Positions 11,123 to 22,440 are shown, counted from the stretch's first letter. The stretch is 64,000 bases of DNA from Buttiauxella agrestis (GCF_900446255.1 NZ_UIGI01000001.1:1514763-1578762), one strand, 5' to 3'. A program made the numbers and translations. Notes: generated from the letters alone by a model not told the origin.

Positions 11123-11788
11123 ATGTCATCACTCAGTCCAGAAGCCGCACTGGTTCACGAAGCATTGGTTGCTCGCGGTTTAGAAACCCCGCTGCGCCCA
11201 CCTGTGCGTGAGCTGGATAACGAAACCCGCAAGCGCGAGATTGCCGAACATATGACGGAAATCATGCAGTTGCTCAATCTCGATTTGAGCGACGATAGCT
11301 TGATGGAAACCCCGCATCGCATCGCAAAAATGTATGTCGATGAGATTTTCTCCGGTCTCGATTACGCCAATTTCCCGAAAATCACCGTCATTGAAAATAA
11401 GATGAAGGTCGATGAAATGGTCACGGTGCGCAACATTACGTTGACCAGCACCTGCGAACACCACTTCGTGACTATCGACGGGAAAGCGACCGTTTCGTAT
11501 CTCCCGAAAGACACGGTGATTGGCCTGTCGAAAATTAACCGCATTGTGCAGTTCTTTGCCCAGCGCCCGCAGGTTCAGGAACGCTTAACTCAGCAAATCC
11601 TGATTGCTCTGCAAACCCTGCTTGGCACCAACAATGTGGCGGTATCTATTGATGCGGTCCATTATTGTGTGAAAGCGCGTGGTGTGCAGGATGCGACAAG
11701 TGCGACCACGACCACGTCGTTGGGTGGATTGTTTAAATCCAGCCAAAACACTCGTCAGGAATTCCTGCGCGCTGTGCGTCATAACTAA
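11123..11788 (+). CDS. folE: GTP cyclohydrolase I
   Basis: A 221-residue enzyme (E. coli FolE is 222) that opens the GTP ring to make 7,8-dihydroneopterin triphosphate, the first step of tetrahydrofolate synthesis. Zinc ligands and catalytic His are visible in STCEHHF and in the later HYCVKARG; the phosphate-binding segment [14 protein letters not shown] and the C-terminal [12 protein letters not shown] are intact. GGAG precedes the ATG at good spacing. yeiB follows 20 bases downstream in the same direction and is likely co-transcribed, as in E. coli. Confidence 0.97.
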   Translation: MSSLSPEAALVHEALVARGLETPLRPPVRELDNETRKREIAEHMTEIMQLLNLDLSDDSLMETPHRIAKMYVDEIFSGLDYANFPKITVIENKMKVDEMVTVRNITLTSTCEHHFVTIDGKATVSYLPKDTVIGLSKINRIVQFFAQRPQVQERLTQQILIALQTLLGTNNVAVSIDAVHYCVKARGVQDATSATTTTSLGGLFKSSQNTRQEFLRAVRHN

Positions 11789-11808
11789 TCATTAAGTGAG
11801 CTGGGTGT

Positions 11809-12966
11809 ATGGAGAGAAATATCACGCTGGATTTTGTCCGTGGCGTCGCTATTCTCGGCATCCTGCTGCTTAATATCGTGGCCTTCGGTTTACCGAAGGC
11901 GGCGTATCTCAATCCAGCCTGGTCCGGCTCCGTCACCGACAGTGACGCCTGGACATGGGCGATTCTCGACCTTTTCGCTCAGGTCAAATTCCTCACATTG
12001 TTTGCGCTGCTATTCGGTGCGGGCTTGCAGATGTTGTTACATCGCGGCAAACGCTGGATCCAGTCACGCCTGACGTTACTCGTTCTGCTCGGCTTTATGC
12101 ACGGCATTTTGCTGTGGGATGGCGATATTCTGCTGGCTTACGGCTTGGTTGGGCTGGTGTGCTGGCGGCTGATCCGCGACGCACCGGGGATTCGTTCCCT
12201 GTTTAATACCGGCGTGATGCTTTATCTCACCGGGGTTGGGGTACTGCTGTTACTGGGCTTTATTTCCGGCGACGCGCCAAACCGTTCGTGGATACCTGAC
12301 GCGGCCAACTTACAGTATGAGCAGTGGTGGAAGCTAAACGGTGGCACCGAGGCAATCAGTAATCGCATTGATCTTCTCTCCTCGAACTTAGTGGCGCTAG
12401 GCGCGCAGTATGGCTGGCAACTGGCGGGCATGATGCTAATGGGCGCGGCATTAATGCGCAGCGGTTGGTTGCGTGGCGAATTTAGTCTGCATCATTATCG
12501 CCGCATAGGTTTGTGGCTGATTGTGATCGGCATGCTCATCAACATCCCGTCGATTTACGCGCAATGGCATGTCGGCTGGTCGTATCGCTGGTGTGCTTTC
12601 TTACTGCAAGCCCCGCGAGAATTGAGCGCGCCGTTCCAGACCGTCGGCTATGCGGCGCTGGCATTTGGCTACTGGCCGCAGCTTTCACGTTTGTGGCTGG
12701 TGAATGCCGTGGCGCATGTTGGGCGCATGGCGCTATCAAACTATTTACTGCAAACGGTGATTTGCACCACGCTCTTCTTCCGCATGGGCTGGTTCATGAA
12801 GTTTGATCGTTTATCCCTGCTGGCCGTGGTGCCTGCCGTGTGGGTTATTAACATTCTCTTCTCTATGCTCTGGCTGCGTTTCTTCCGCCAGGGGCCTGTT
12901 GAATGGCTGTGGCGGCAACTCACCGCGCGGGCCGCAGGGGTATCACTGAAACATCCAGCAAGATAA
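11809..12966 (+). CDS. yeiB: YeiB, DUF418 family inner-membrane protein
   Basis: A 385-residue polytopic membrane protein, the same length as E. coli YeiB, with an N-terminal ERNITLDFVRGVAILGILLL segment typical of the DUF418/acyltransferase-3-like group and about ten hydrophobic helices. Its biochemical function is not established. It follows folE by 20 bases and precedes galS, the same order as in E. coli. No terminator is evident; the galS control region begins directly after the stop. Confidence 0.9.
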   Translation: MERNITLDFVRGVAILGILLLNIVAFGLPKAAYLNPAWSGSVTDSDAWTWAILDLFAQVKFLTLFALLFGAGLQMLLHRGKRWIQSRLTLLVLLGFMHGILLWDGDILLAYGLVGLVCWRLIRDAPGIRSLFNTGVMLYLTGVGVLLLLGFISGDAPNRSWIPDAANLQYEQWWKLNGGTEAISNRIDLLSSNLVALGAQYGWQLAGMMLMGAALMRSGWLRGEFSLHHYRRIGLWLIVIGMLINIPSIYAQWHVGWSYRWCAFLLQAPRELSAPFQTVGYAALAFGYWPQLSRLWLVNAVAHVGRMALSNYLLQTVICTTLFFRMGWFMKFDRLSLLAVVPAVWVINILFSMLWLRFFRQGPVEWLWRQLTARAAGVSLKHPAR

Positions 12967-12996
12967 TGATATACATCACAAACGTTAACGATATGT

Positions 12997-13012
12997 ATGT
13001 AACCGTTTTCAT
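12997..13012 (+). promoter_or_regulatory. GalS/GalR operator upstream of galS
   Basis: ATGTAACCGTTTTCAT matches the gal operator consensus GTGKAANCGNTTNCAC at all but the outermost positions. It sits three bases before a CRP site, the same layout as at mglB, and fits the known autoregulation of galS. Confidence 0.75.
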
Positions 13013-13015
13013 TGA

Positions 13016-13031
13016 TGTGATCATCCTCACG
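13016..13031 (+). promoter_or_regulatory. CRP site of the galS promoter
   Basis: TGTGA-TCATCC-TCACG matches TGTGA-N6-TCACA at 9 of 10 positions. A -10-like CAAAAT at 13053-13058 stands where a class II CRP promoter would place it, with a start near 13065. Confidence 0.7.
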
Positions 13032-13122
13032 TAGTCATTCACAACTCACTGCCAAAATAGCCACCTTGCCAAATACAGGGTGCATCCATGAGACTTATTC
13101 CTCCAGCGTCAGGTCGATACCT

Positions 13123-14145
13123 ATGATCACCATTCGTGACGTTGCCCGAATCGCCGGCGTCTCCGTGGCGACAGTATCCCGCGTACTCAATAACAGCGCA
13201 TTAGTCAGCGCCGACACGCGTGAAACTGTAATGCAGGCGGTGGCGCAACTGGGATATCGCCCGAATGCCAACGCCCAGGCGTTAGCCACGCAGGTGAGCG
13301 ACACCATCGGCGTGGTGGTCATGGATGTTTCCGATCCGTTCTTTGGTGCGTTGGTCAAAGCAGTGGATGTTGTGGCGCAGCAGCACAACAAATACGTTCT
13401 GATTGGCAATAGCTACCACCAGGAAGAAAAAGAACGTCATGCCATTGAAGTGTTGATTCGTCAGCGCTGTAACGCATTGATTGTTCATGCTAAAGCGCTC
13501 AGCGATCAAGAGCTGGGTGAATTCCTTGATCAAATTCCAGGCATGGTTTTGGTCAATCGCATTGTGCCAGGTTATGAGCATCGCTGCGTGGGGCTGGATA
13601 ACGTCAGCGGTGCCTTAATGGCAACACGAATGCTGTTCAATCAGGGCCATCAGCGCATTGGTTATCTGGCCTCAAGTCACGCGATTGAAGATAACGCCCA
13701 ACGCCGGGAAGGGTGGATGCGGGGCATGACCGAGCAGGGGATCACCCCGCCGGAAAGCTGGGTTGGCGTCGGTTCACCGGATATGCAAGGTGGCGAAGCG
13801 GCGATGGTGGAGCTGCTTGGGCGCAATTTGCAACTCAGTGCGGTGTTTGCCTACAACGACAGCATGGCCGCAGGTGCGTTAACGGCGTTGAAAGATAACG
13901 GGATTGTCGTGCCGCACCATGTATCCATTATTGGCTTTGATGATATTCCTATCGCGCGTTACACCGATCCGCAACTCACAACGGTGCGTTACCCCATTGT
14001 TTCAATGGCACGTCTGGCGACTGAACTGGCGTTACAGGGTGCCGCGGGGACGCTCGATAATGGTGCAACACACTGTTTTATGCCGACATTAGTCCGCCGT
14101 CATTCAGTGGCTCCTCGCCAAATTGCGGCACCGATCACCCTCTGA
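13123..14145 (+). CDS. galS: GalS, LacI-family repressor of the mgl regulon (galactose isorepressor)
   Basis: A 340-residue LacI/GalR repressor (E. coli GalS is 346). The helix-turn-helix and hinge at residues 1-50 read [20 protein letters not shown], followed by a periplasmic-binding-protein-like core that binds D-galactose/D-fucose. The start at 13123 gives the canonical N-terminus; an ATG at 13066 in frame would add a non-family extension. It lies directly before mglBAC in the same direction. The upstream operator and CRP site imply autorepression plus cAMP activation. GalR versus GalS is decided by context next to mgl. Confidence 0.94.
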   Translation: MITIRDVARIAGVSVATVSRVLNNSALVSADTRETVMQAVAQLGYRPNANAQALATQVSDTIGVVVMDVSDPFFGALVKAVDVVAQQHNKYVLIGNSYHQEEKERHAIEVLIRQRCNALIVHAKALSDQELGEFLDQIPGMVLVNRIVPGYEHRCVGLDNVSGALMATRMLFNQGHQRIGYLASSHAIEDNAQRREGWMRGMTEQGITPPESWVGVGSPDMQGGEAAMVELLGRNLQLSAVFAYNDSMAAGALTALKDNGIVVPHHVSIIGFDDIPIARYTDPQLTTVRYPIVSMARLATELALQGAAGTLDNGATHCFMPTLVRRHSVAPRQIAAPITL

Positions 14146-14157
14146 ATAAAGTCTTTG

Positions 14158-14173
14158 ATGTAACCGGTTTCAA
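14158..14173 (+). promoter_or_regulatory. GalS operator upstream of mglB
   Basis: ATGTAACCGGTTTCAA fits the GTGKAANCGNTTNCAC consensus apart from the two end bases. It lies two bases before the mgl CRP site and overlaps the upstream promoter region. Confidence 0.78.
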
Positions 14174-14175
14174 TT

Positions 14176-14218
14176 TGTGAGTAAATTCACAGTTAATTAA
14201 CATTGCGATGACTATGAT
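14176..14218 (+). promoter_or_regulatory. CRP site and class II promoter of mglBAC
   Basis: TGTGA-GTAAAT-TCACA at 14176-14191 is a perfect CRP core. With its centre at 14183.5, a class II start would fall at 14225, and a TATGAT -10 lies exactly at 14213-14218. This leaves a leader of about 210 bases before mglB. Confidence 0.8.
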
Positions 14219-14434
14219 GTCAGCGTTTTATAAGCTGAAACTATATGTAACGGTGATTAATCAGTTTACGTATAGGTATTAAGCCAAAACTATCAAAAAA
14301 GCAGTTATGGATCGTTACGAAACACGGAAGAGTTTTTTTAACAAAGAAAAATTTTCGGCATTCAGTAACGTTTTCTTAACAATGCTGCCTGCCTGAATAC
14401 CACTGAACTACCCTGCAAAAAAACCGGAGATACC

Positions 14435-15433
14435 ATGAATAAGAAGGTTTTGACCCTGTCCGCCGTTATGTCTTGCATGTTGTTTGGCGCAGCCGCTCAT
14501 GCAGCTGATACCCGTATTGGTGTGACCATTTATAAATACGACGATAACTTTATGTCGGTCGTGCGCAAGGCAATCGAAAAAGACGCAAAAGCATCTCCAG
14601 ATGTAGAACTGCTGATGAACGACTCCCAGAACGACCAATCCAAGCAGAACGATCAGATTGACGTGCTGTTGGCAAAAGGCGTGAAAGGTCTGGCAATCAA
14701 CCTGGTTGACCCTGCTGCTGCTGGCACTGTTATCGAAAAAGCCCGTGGTCAGAACGTTCCAATCGTGTTCTACAACAAAGAGCCTTCTCGTAAAGCGCTG
14801 GATAGCTACGACAAAGCTTACTACGTAGGGACTGACTCTAAAGAATCCGGTGTTATTCAGGGCGACCTGATTGCTAAACATTGGGCAGCAAACCCAGCGT
14901 GGGATCTGAACAAAGATGGTCAGGTTCAGTTCGTTCTGCTGAAAGGCGAGCCAGGCCACCCGGATGCTGAAGCTCGTACCACTTACGTTATCAAAGAGCT
15001 GAACAACAAAGGTCTGAAAACCCAACAACTGCAGTTAGATACTGCAATGTGGGACACCGCTCAGGCGAAAGATAAGATGGACGCATGGTTGTCCGGCCCG
15101 AATGCTAACAAAATCGAAGTGGTTATCGCCAACAACGATGCGATGGCAATGGGTGCTGTAGAAGCGCTGAAAGCACACAACAAATCTTCTATTCCAGTCT
15201 TCGGTGTGGATGCCCTGCCAGAAGCGTTGGCAATGGTTAAATCTGGCGCAATGGCCGGTACTGTTCTGAACGATGCGAACAACCAGGCTAAAGCAACCTT
15301 CGATCTGGTGAAAAACCTGGCCGCTGGCAAACCAGCAGCAGAAGGCACTAACTGGAAAATCGAAGACAAAATTGTCCGTATTCCTTACGTTGGTGTTGAT
15401 AAAGACAACCTGGCTCAATTCGTCGGTAAATAA
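14435..15433 (+). CDS. mglB: MglB, periplasmic galactose/glucose-binding protein
   Basis: A 332-residue secreted solute-binding protein, identical in length to E. coli MglB. It binds D-galactose/D-glucose for the Mgl ABC importer and presents ligand to the Trg chemoreceptor. The signal peptide [20 protein letters not shown] ends at AHA before ADTRIG. Ligand and calcium-site segments [18 protein letters not shown] and VDALPEAL are present. GGAG lies before the ATG. The codon use looks highly biased, as expected for an abundant periplasmic protein. A hairpin after the gene probably sets its excess over mglA and mglC. Confidence 0.97.
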   Translation: MNKKVLTLSAVMSCMLFGAAAHAADTRIGVTIYKYDDNFMSVVRKAIEKDAKASPDVELLMNDSQNDQSKQNDQIDVLLAKGVKGLAINLVDPAAAGTVIEKARGQNVPIVFYNKEPSRKALDSYDKAYYVGTDSKESGVIQGDLIAKHWAANPAWDLNKDGQVQFVLLKGEPGHPDAEARTTYVIKELNNKGLKTQQLQLDTAMWDTAQAKDKMDAWLSGPNANKIEVVIANNDAMAMGAVEALKAHNKSSIPVFGVDALPEALAMVKSGAMAGTVLNDANNQAKATFDLVKNLAAGKPAAEGTNWKIEDKIVRIPYVGVDKDNLAQFVGK

Positions 15434-15470
15434 GTATCCCGTTCAGGATATGGCTTTAAGTGTGTCGAAT

Positions 15471-15490
15471 CCGGGCGAATTTTCGCCCGG
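15471..15490 (+). promoter_or_regulatory. Intercistronic hairpin between mglB and mglA
   Basis: CCGGGCGA and TCGCCCGG form a perfect 8-bp stem around a four-base loop (ATTT). No T-run follows, so it is more likely an mRNA-stabilising or partial-attenuation structure that keeps mglB expression above mglA than a full terminator. Confidence 0.65.
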
Positions 15491-15525
15491 TATCAGGCCT
15501 GATAATCAGCCACACAGGTATAACT

Positions 15526-17046
15526 ATGGTTGACACAAATACAAATCAGTCGTCGGAATATTTGTTGGAAATGACCAACATTAATAAATCATTCCCCGGC
15601 GTTAAGGCACTGGATAATGTTAATTTAAAAGTTCGTCCTCATTCCATTCACGCATTAATGGGTGAGAACGGTGCAGGCAAATCAACATTATTAAAATGTC
15701 TTTTTGGGATCTACAGCAAAGATTCCGGCAGCATTCTTTTTCAGGGACAAGAAGTTAACTTTTCCAGCACTAAAGAGGCGCTGGAAAATGGTATCTCCAT
15801 GGTGCACCAGGAATTAAACCTGGTTTTACAACGCACCGTAATGGATAACATGTGGCTGGGGCGTTACCCAACCAAAGGTGTATTTGTTGATCAAGACAAA
15901 ATGTACCGTGATACCAAACACATCTTCGATGAACTGGATATTGATATTGACCCTAAAGCTCGCGTGGGCACTTTGTCAGTATCGCAAATGCAGATGATCG
16001 AAATCGCGAAAGCGTTTTCTTACAATGCCAAAATCGTCATTATGGATGAGCCAACATCCTCACTGACAGAAAAGGAAGTTAATCACCTTTTCAAAATCAT
16101 TCGTAAGTTAAAAGAGCGCGGTTGCGGCATTGTTTATATCTCTCACAAAATGGAAGAGATCTTCCAGTTGTGTGATGAGATCACTATCTTGCGTGACGGA
16201 CAGTGGATTGCCACCCAGCCTTTAGAAGGGTTGGACATGGATAAAATTATCTCCATGATGGTCGGCCGCTCCCTGAACCAACGTTTCCCGACAAAAGAAA
16301 ACGTGCCGGGCGAAGTGATTATGGAAGTGCGCAACCTCACTTCTTTACGCCAACCGTCAATTCGTGATGTTTCCTTTGATTTACATAAAGGTGAAATTCT
16401 CGGGATTGCAGGCCTGGTGGGAGCTAAACGTACAGATATCGTTGAAACATTATTTGGTATCCGCGAGAAATCTGGCGGCACCATTATGCTGCATGGCAAA
16501 AAAATTAATAACCATACGGCGAATGAAGCGATTAACCACGGTTTTGCGTTGGTCACAGAAGAACGTCGTTCAACCGGTATTTATGCGTACCTGGATATCG
16601 GCTTTAACTCGCTGATTTCTAATATTCGTAATTATAAGAACAAAGTTGGTTTATTAGATAACTCGCGCATGAAAAGCGATACCCAATGGGTTATCGACTC
16701 AATGCGTGTAAAAACACCAGGTCATCGTACTTCTATTGGTTCGCTGTCCGGTGGTAATCAACAGAAAGTTATTATTGGACGTTGGTTATTAACACAGCCA
16801 GAAATTTTAATGCTAGATGAGCCAACCCGTGGGATTGATGTCGGCGCTAAGTTTGAAATTTATCAGCTTATTGCTGAGCTTGCCAAAAAAGGGAAAGGAA
16901 TCATCATTATTTCGTCCGAAATGCCGGAGTTGTTAGGGATTACAGATCGTATTCTGGTCATGAGCAATGGTCTTGTTGCCGGAATTGTAGACACTAAAAC
17001 AACCACGCAGAACGAAATATTACGTCTTGCGTCTGTGCACCTTTGA
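15526..17046 (+). CDS. mglA: MglA, galactose ABC importer ATPase (two ABC modules)
   Basis: A 506-residue fused ABC ATPase, the E. coli length. The first module has Walker [10 protein letters not shown], signature LSVSQMQ and Walker B VIMDEPTS. The second has a degenerate Walker A (GLVGAKRTD), signature LSGGNQQK and Walker B ILMLDEPT, typical of CUT2 sugar ATPases. It energises galactose/methyl-galactoside import with MglB and MglC. I chose ATG 15526 ([10 protein letters not shown]) with AGG just upstream; an in-frame start at 15460 would read through the hairpin. Confidence 0.97.
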   Translation: MVDTNTNQSSEYLLEMTNINKSFPGVKALDNVNLKVRPHSIHALMGENGAGKSTLLKCLFGIYSKDSGSILFQGQEVNFSSTKEALENGISMVHQELNLVLQRTVMDNMWLGRYPTKGVFVDQDKMYRDTKHIFDELDIDIDPKARVGTLSVSQMQMIEIAKAFSYNAKIVIMDEPTSSLTEKEVNHLFKIIRKLKERGCGIVYISHKMEEIFQLCDEITILRDGQWIATQPLEGLDMDKIISMMVGRSLNQRFPTKENVPGEVIMEVRNLTSLRQPSIRDVSFDLHKGEILGIAGLVGAKRTDIVETLFGIREKSGGTIMLHGKKINNHTANEAINHGFALVTEERRSTGIYAYLDIGFNSLISNIRNYKNKVGLLDNSRMKSDTQWVIDSMRVKTPGHRTSIGSLSGGNQQKVIIGRWLLTQPEILMLDEPTRGIDVGAKFEIYQLIAELAKKGKGIIIISSEMPELLGITDRILVMSNGLVAGIVDTKTTTQNEILRLASVHL

Positions 17047-17066
17047 TAATTTAGGGGCTATTAAAA

Positions 17067-18077
17067 ATGAGTGCGTTAAATAAGAAAAGTTTTCTAACTT
17101 ATCTGAAAGAAGGCGGCATTTATGTCGTTTTGCTGGTCTTGCTGGCGATTATTATTTTCCAGGATCCTACGTTTTTAAGCTTGATGAACTTAAGTAACAT
17201 TCTGACCCAATCATCAGTGCGTATTATTATTGCACTGGGTGTGGCGGGGCTGATTGTGACCCAGGGGACTGACCTTTCGGCGGGTCGTCAGGTTGGCCTG
17301 GCGGCAGTTGTTGCAGCAACGCTTTTGCAGTCCATGGAAAACGTGAACAAAGTTTTCCCTGAAATGAGCACCATGCCCATTCCGGTGGTTATCCTGATCG
17401 TCTGTGCGATCGGCGCCATCATTGGTCTGGTTAACGGTATTATCATCGCTTACCTGAATGTGACGCCGTTTATCACCACATTGGGCACCATGATTATCGT
17501 GTATGGTATCAACTCCCTGTATTACGACTTTGTTGGCGCATCGCCAATTGCCGGGTTCGACAGCGGATTCTCGACCTTTACCCAGGGCTTTATCAAGATG
17601 GGTAACTTTAAGCTCTCGTACATCACATTCTATGCGTTAATTGCGATTGGCTTTGTGTGGGTGCTGTGGAACAAAACGCGCTTTGGTAAGAACATCTTTG
17701 CCATCGGTGGTAATCCTGAAGCGGCTAAAGTTTCTGGTGTTAACGTTGCCCTTAACCTGATCATGATTTATGCGCTGTCTGGTGTGTTCTACGCATTCGG
17801 CGGGATGTTAGAAGCGGGCCGTATCGGTTCTGCGACCAACAACCTCGGCTTTATGTACGAACTGGATGCGATTGCGGCGTGCGTGGTGGGTGGTGTGTCA
17901 TTCAGCGGCGGTGTGGGAACGGTGGTAGGCGTTGTCACCGGTGTTATCATCTTTACGGTTATCAACTACGGCCTGACGTATATCGGCGTGAACCCTTACT
18001 GGCAGTACATTATCAAGGGCGCGATTATTATCTTCGCGGTTGCGCTGGATTCACTGAAATACGCTCGTAAGAAGTAA
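17067..18077 (+). CDS. mglC: MglC, galactose ABC importer permease
   Basis: A 336-residue inner-membrane permease of the CUT2/RbsC family, the same length as in E. coli, with about ten hydrophobic segments. Family blocks GTDLSAGRQVGLAA and the AGRIGSATNNLG loop are present. It completes the mglBAC operon, 20 bases after mglA and behind AGGGG. A strong intrinsic terminator follows at 18096-18127. Confidence 0.97.
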   Translation: MSALNKKSFLTYLKEGGIYVVLLVLLAIIIFQDPTFLSLMNLSNILTQSSVRIIIALGVAGLIVTQGTDLSAGRQVGLAAVVAATLLQSMENVNKVFPEMSTMPIPVVILIVCAIGAIIGLVNGIIIAYLNVTPFITTLGTMIIVYGINSLYYDFVGASPIAGFDSGFSTFTQGFIKMGNFKLSYITFYALIAIGFVWVLWNKTRFGKNIFAIGGNPEAAKVSGVNVALNLIMIYALSGVFYAFGGMLEAGRIGSATNNLGFMYELDAIAACVVGGVSFSGGVGTVVGVVTGVIIFTVINYGLTYIGVNPYWQYIIKGAIIIFAVALDSLKYARKK

Positions 18078-18095
18078 TCTCTACGGTTTACCAAG

Positions 18096-18127
18096 ACCCG
18101 CACAGGACGATATGTGCGGGTTTTTTT
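18096..18127 (+). terminator. Rho-independent terminator of mglBAC
   Basis: ACCCGCACA and TGTGCGGGT form a 9-bp stem with an eight-base loop, followed by seven T residues. It lies 18 bases after the mglC stop and before the convergent sanA. Confidence 0.92.
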
Positions 18128-18134
18128 ATGCACT

Positions 18135-18884
<750 letters not shown>

Positions 18885-18942
18885 TTATCCAAGGCTACTT
18901 TACCTGGTGGTGAAGAGCAAGATTCGCGGAATTGGTTGGACT

Positions 18943-18979
18943 AAAAATCGCCAATGCGAGCGCTCTCGCGCCCGCATTG
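18943..18979 (-). terminator. Probable terminator downstream of cdd
   Basis: Read on the minus strand, CAATGCG and CGCATTG enclose a GC-rich centre and are followed a few bases later by a run of five T. It begins seven bases after the cdd stop, before sanA. Confidence 0.55.
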
Positions 18980-18985
18980 TTTTCA

Positions 18986-19870
18986 TCAATTCAACAGTGC
19001 GCGGTCGATATTCATACAACCCAACGCTTTTAACGTGGCGGCTGTCGCATCCCATTGTGTCAATGGCGCTTCGGCTTTTTCAGCCAGAATCGCACGCTGG
19101 ATATCATTGTAATCGTAGCCAGAAAGGCTCAACAGATTCAGCGCGGCTTGCAGAGGCGGCAGGGAAGGGTTGAATGCGGCGTTTTCGGCATAACTGCCGG
19201 TGAAAATCGTCCCATCGCGCATTTCCAGCGCGACACCAGAAGGTGCATTGCTGTAAGGCGCATGGCTACGGTTTGCGGCCGTGATGGCGGCATGGCTGAG
19301 TTCATCGCCTTGCAGCGTAAAGCCATGATCCATTTCATCCAGCAGCAACGTTTTGATTTCTAAATCACGCGGACCAAATGCATCTGGCAGATAGTCGCCA
19401 AGAGTGGCAGGCTTGCGACCTGGAAGATTAATACGCAATGCCACGCCGCTGTTCAGTTCATTCATAAACTGGCGGCAATGGCCACACGGCGTGTAGTTGA
19501 CGGTAATCGCGGCGAGGGCTTTTTCGCCACGCATCCACGCATGGGTAATTGCACTTTGCTCGGCATGAACGGTTTGCTGCATGGTGGAGCCAAGAAACTC
19601 CATGTTGCCGCCGAAATAGAGATTTCCGCTGACGCCACGCGCTACCGCACCCACATAGAACTGCGACAAATCCGCGCGGGCACAGGCTGCGGCAAGCGGC
19701 AGCAAAGCAAATGCCAGCGCATCATCATCAAGCCCGGTCTGGGCTTTCAGTGATTCCACTTCCGCGGCGCTAAACATCGCCGGGAAGTGGGCATCAGCAA
19801 TCAAGGGTTGCAAAGCGGCTTGCAGTGAAGCCGGGAGTTGTGCGAGAGCAGCCTGAAAACGTGAGCGCAT
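18986..19870 (-). CDS. cdd: Cytidine deaminase
   Basis: A 294-residue homodimeric zinc enzyme, exactly the E. coli length, that deaminates cytidine and deoxycytidine to uridine and deoxyuridine in pyrimidine salvage. The catalytic HAE motif (VHAEQSA) and zinc-binding PCGHC are both in the N-terminal catalytic half; the C-terminal half is the degenerate repeat typical of the enterobacterial form. The start at 19870 has GAGG about nine bases upstream. A CRP-like site lies upstream, in line with the known CRP/CytR control of cdd. Confidence 0.97.
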   Translation of the reverse strand: MRSRFQAALAQLPASLQAALQPLIADAHFPAMFSAAEVESLKAQTGLDDDALAFALLPLAAACARADLSQFYVGAVARGVSGNLYFGGNMEFLGSTMQQTVHAEQSAITHAWMRGEKALAAITVNYTPCGHCRQFMNELNSGVALRINLPGRKPATLGDYLPDAFGPRDLEIKTLLLDEMDHGFTLQGDELSHAAITAANRSHAPYSNAPSGVALEMRDGTIFTGSYAENAAFNPSLPPLQAALNLLSLSGYDYNDIQRAILAEKAEAPLTQWDATAATLKALGCMNIDRALLN

Positions 19871-19930
19871 GGATCGTAGCCTCATAACAAGTAATTGAAT
19901 CGTAGTTTACGGTTCTGTATGGGCTTTATA

Positions 19931-19946
19931 TGTGATCTTTCTCTAA
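19931..19946 (-). promoter_or_regulatory. Candidate CRP site upstream of cdd
   Basis: TGTGA-TCTTTC-TCTAA matches the CRP core at 8 of 10 positions and lies about 60 bases before the cdd start. E. coli cdd is controlled by CRP with CytR; I could not place a CytR half-site reliably. Confidence 0.45.
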
Positions 19947-20000
19947 TTACAAATGCAACTTATGAAATAAAGAATGAAATTGCGCGATCTCTCGCAAGTT

Positions 20001-20696
20001 TTAACCAAACACAGCCAAAATCACCGGGAATAAGAATGGGGCAACCAGCGACGTAATAATGCCGCAAATCACCAGCGCCAGTGAGCTGAATGCGCCTTCC
20101 TGAAAATCCAGTTCAGCACAACGCGCAGTCCCAAGGGCGTGAGAGGCAGCACCCATCGACAGGCCGCGCGACGCTTTGGTTTTGATACCCATCAGATTCA
20201 GAATGCTGTGACCAAACACCGCGCCCAGAATCCCCACAAAAATCACGCAGACGGCGCTAATTGCCGGGATGCCGCCGATACTGCCGCCCACCGCCATGGC
20301 AATCGGTGTGGTGACAGACTTAGGCAAGATTGACGCGGCGATTTGTGGTGTGGCACCCATTAATAATGCAACCGATGTACCGGTAATCATCGCGACCATG
20401 CTGCCAATAAAACAGATGGTGATAATGGATTTCCAGCGTGCACGAATCTGGTGAAGCTGTTCATACAGTGGGAACGCGAGGGCAACTACCGCCGGTTGCA
20501 GCAAATCGTTCAGCACTTTACTGCCAGCGAAATAGTGATCATAGGGCGTACCGGTAAACACCAGAATGGGGATGATAACAATCATCGAAACCAGTAACGG
20601 GTTCAGCAGCGGCGACTTATAACGCATTCCGATTTGGCGAGCGAGAAAGAAGGTCACCAGCGTTAAAGGCAAAGACCACCAGATATGATGCATCAT
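20001..20696 (-). CDS. yohK: YohK, LrgB-family inner-membrane protein
   Basis: A 231-residue polytopic protein, the same length as E. coli YohK, of the LrgB/CidB family. The family [12 protein letters not shown] and [14 protein letters not shown] segments are visible. LrgA/LrgB pairs are linked to murein hydrolase control and, in some bacteria, to pyruvate or 3-hydroxypropionate transport. Its start overlaps the yohJ stop by four bases (ATGA), indicating a coupled pair; cdd follows about 130 bases downstream. Confidence 0.94.
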   Translation of the reverse strand: MMHHIWWSLPLTLVTFFLARQIGMRYKSPLLNPLLVSMIVIIPILVFTGTPYDHYFAGSKVLNDLLQPAVVALAFPLYEQLHQIRARWKSIITICFIGSMVAMITGTSVALLMGATPQIAASILPKSVTTPIAMAVGGSIGGIPAISAVCVIFVGILGAVFGHSILNLMGIKTKASRGLSMGAASHALGTARCAELDFQEGAFSSLALVICGIITSLVAPFLFPVILAVFG

Positions 20697-21094
20697 TTTG
20701 TTTCACCCTCGCTTTCACCCACGACTTTACGTTCGCCATGTACCAAATGAGAACTCCAGCTCACGATAACTAATACCACTAAGGTACTGATAAAGCAGGA
20801 GACAACCACCGGGCCAAATTGCTGTTTTATCACATCAACATACTGCATGACGCCCACACCAATCGGTACAAAGAGCAGCGCCATATAACGAATCAGCAGG
20901 TGGCAACTTGGTTTAACCCATTTCGCTGGCAGGATTTGCAGAGACAGCAAAACAAACAGAATTAACATGCCAATAATGCTGCCGGGAATAGTGATCGGCA
21001 ACAGCGATGCAATAGCAATGCCCACATATAAGCATATGTAAATTAATACAAATGAACGCAGGTACTGCCAAATTACGGTGAGCGAATTACGCAT
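20693..21094 (-). CDS. yohJ: YohJ, LrgA-family holin-like inner-membrane protein
   Basis: A 133-residue protein with four hydrophobic helices of the LrgA/CidA family (E. coli YohJ is 132). The family motif [12 protein letters not shown] and the later [11 protein letters not shown] are present. AAGGG stands before the ATG. It forms a two-gene unit with yohK. The next gene upstream, ldtB, belongs to a different chromosomal neighbourhood in E. coli, so one synteny breakpoint lies in 21095-21245. Confidence 0.94.
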   Translation of the reverse strand: MRNSLTVIWQYLRSFVLIYICLYVGIAIASLLPITIPGSIIGMLILFVLLSLQILPAKWVKPSCHLLIRYMALLFVPIGVGVMQYVDVIKQQFGPVVVSCFISTLVVLVIVSWSSHLVHGERKVVGESEGETK

Positions 21095-21245
21095 GGTGAT
21101 GACCCTTTAAGAAACGCATTCATCATACAATTAAAGCTGAAAATGTGCTACCGATCACATCATGAATTATGAGCATACCAAATATTCCAAATTGGAACGT
21201 TCCAGAATGTTTTGGGCAATCTGCCAAATCCCATTTTGCAGGCAT

Positions 21246-21269
21246 AAAAAAAGCGACCCGTAGGTCGCT
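21246..21269 (-). terminator. Rho-independent terminator of ldtB
   Basis: On the minus strand AGCGACC and GGTCGCT form a 7-bp stem around a four-base loop, followed by seven T. It begins about 22 bases after the ldtB stop. Confidence 0.9.
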
Positions 21270-21291
21270 TAGTTATGCTCGAAAGGTTCGA

Positions 21292-22212
21292 TTAGTTCAA
21301 ACGTACCGGCATACCGGAACGGTTCAGAATCGCCTGATCCAGCACGGTGCTGTCAACGTCTGGCTGAGCGGTAATGGCAGTCACGTTGCTTTTCAGCGCG
21401 ATTGGCACGATCTCAGTTGAGTTGAACTGCTCTTCAGTCGTGGACAGTGGGTTATGTACTTCTACATAGCGCGTGCCATCAGGCTCAACGGTGGCTTTCA
21501 CCGGTTCGTTGATGAACTGAACGCGCGTACCGACTGGCACTTTCTCGAACAGGAATTTGATGTCTTCGTTACGCAGACGCACACAACCGTGGCTCACACG
21601 CAGACCGATACCAAAGTTGGCGTTAGTACCGTGAATCGCATACAGACGGCCAATGTACAGCGCGTACAGACCCATTGGGTTATCTGGACCGGCTGGAACA
21701 ACAGCTGGCAGCGGCGTACCGGCAGCAATATATTCTGCGTGCATTTTCGCCGTTGGTGTCCAGGTCGGGCCTGCTTTCTTACGTTCTACCTTAGTGGTCC
21801 AGTTCAGCGGAGTATCTTTACCCAACTGGCCGATACCGATTGGCAACACGATGACGGTGTTGGTGCCAGCCGGGTAGTAGTAAAGGCGCATTTCAGCACT
21901 GTTAATCACGATACCTTCATGAACGGTATCCGGCAGAATTAACTGCTGAGGAATGTTCAGGATGGTGCCCGGCTTTGGCAGATAAGGGTCCACACCAGGG
22001 TTCGCTTCCAGCATGTTGGAAAGACCCATCTGGTAACGCGCCGCATACTCTTCCAGCGGTGCAGTGCTACCTTCAGGGACAGTAACAACCTGGTTTTGAC
22101 CAATCAGACGGCTGCCATCGGTTGGCAGAGGATAGGTCACGGCAGAAGCTGTCTTACTGAAAGACACGACAGCCACAAATGCCAGTAAAATTGTGCGTAG
22201 TTTCATATTCAT
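21292..22212 (-). CDS. ldtB: L,D-transpeptidase LdtB (YbiS), Braun lipoprotein-anchoring
   Basis: A 306-residue periplasmic YkuD-domain enzyme, the E. coli LdtB length. It attaches Braun lipoprotein to meso-diaminopimelate of peptidoglycan. A signal peptide ends at TASA before VTYPLPTDG; a LysM-like segment spans about residues 40-90; the catalytic block [10 protein letters not shown] with SHGCVRLRN supplies the His and the Cys nucleophile. The long near-identity to YbiS and the neighbouring ybiT distinguish it from ErfK/LdtA. ATG 22212 gives the MNMKLRT family N-terminus; an ATG eight codons earlier is also open. It is divergent from ybiT. Confidence 0.95.
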   Translation of the reverse strand: MNMKLRTILLAFVAVVSFSKTASAVTYPLPTDGSRLIGQNQVVTVPEGSTAPLEEYAARYQMGLSNMLEANPGVDPYLPKPGTILNIPQQLILPDTVHEGIVINSAEMRLYYYPAGTNTVIVLPIGIGQLGKDTPLNWTTKVERKKAGPTWTPTAKMHAEYIAAGTPLPAVVPAGPDNPMGLYALYIGRLYAIHGTNANFGIGLRVSHGCVRLRNEDIKFLFEKVPVGTRVQFINEPVKATVEPDGTRYVEVHNPLSTTEEQFNSTEIVPIALKSNVTAITAQPDVDSTVLDQAILNRSGMPVRLN

Positions 22213-22311
22213 GTTATGTGAAGTATTTCTGGCCATGCAGGCTAGTTAGTGAAGAAACGGAGCGATTTGAGCGCGCATTATATGTGCATTCCGCCAGACA
22301 GGGAAATCAGA

Positions 22312-22327
22312 TGTGGATTAAATCACA
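22312..22327. promoter_or_regulatory. Candidate CRP site between ldtB and ybiT
   Basis: TGTGG-ATTAAA-TCACA matches the CRP core at 9 of 10 positions in the divergent region. It lies about 100 bases from either start. Regulation of these genes by CRP is my inference only. Confidence 0.45.
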
Positions 22328-22440
22328 CTTTTTTGCACTTTGATTATTTTATCACCAGCGCACAAGCAGAGCGATCTACACGTTGAGTTATGGCATAATG
22401 TGCCCGATCTCACATATTACAATTTTATCAGGACATCTCT

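Noticed and set aside
21292-22212. ErfK/LdtA identity for the L,D-transpeptidase
   Set aside because: ErfK is also a YkuD enzyme, but the sequence follows YbiS nearly throughout and ybiT is adjacent.
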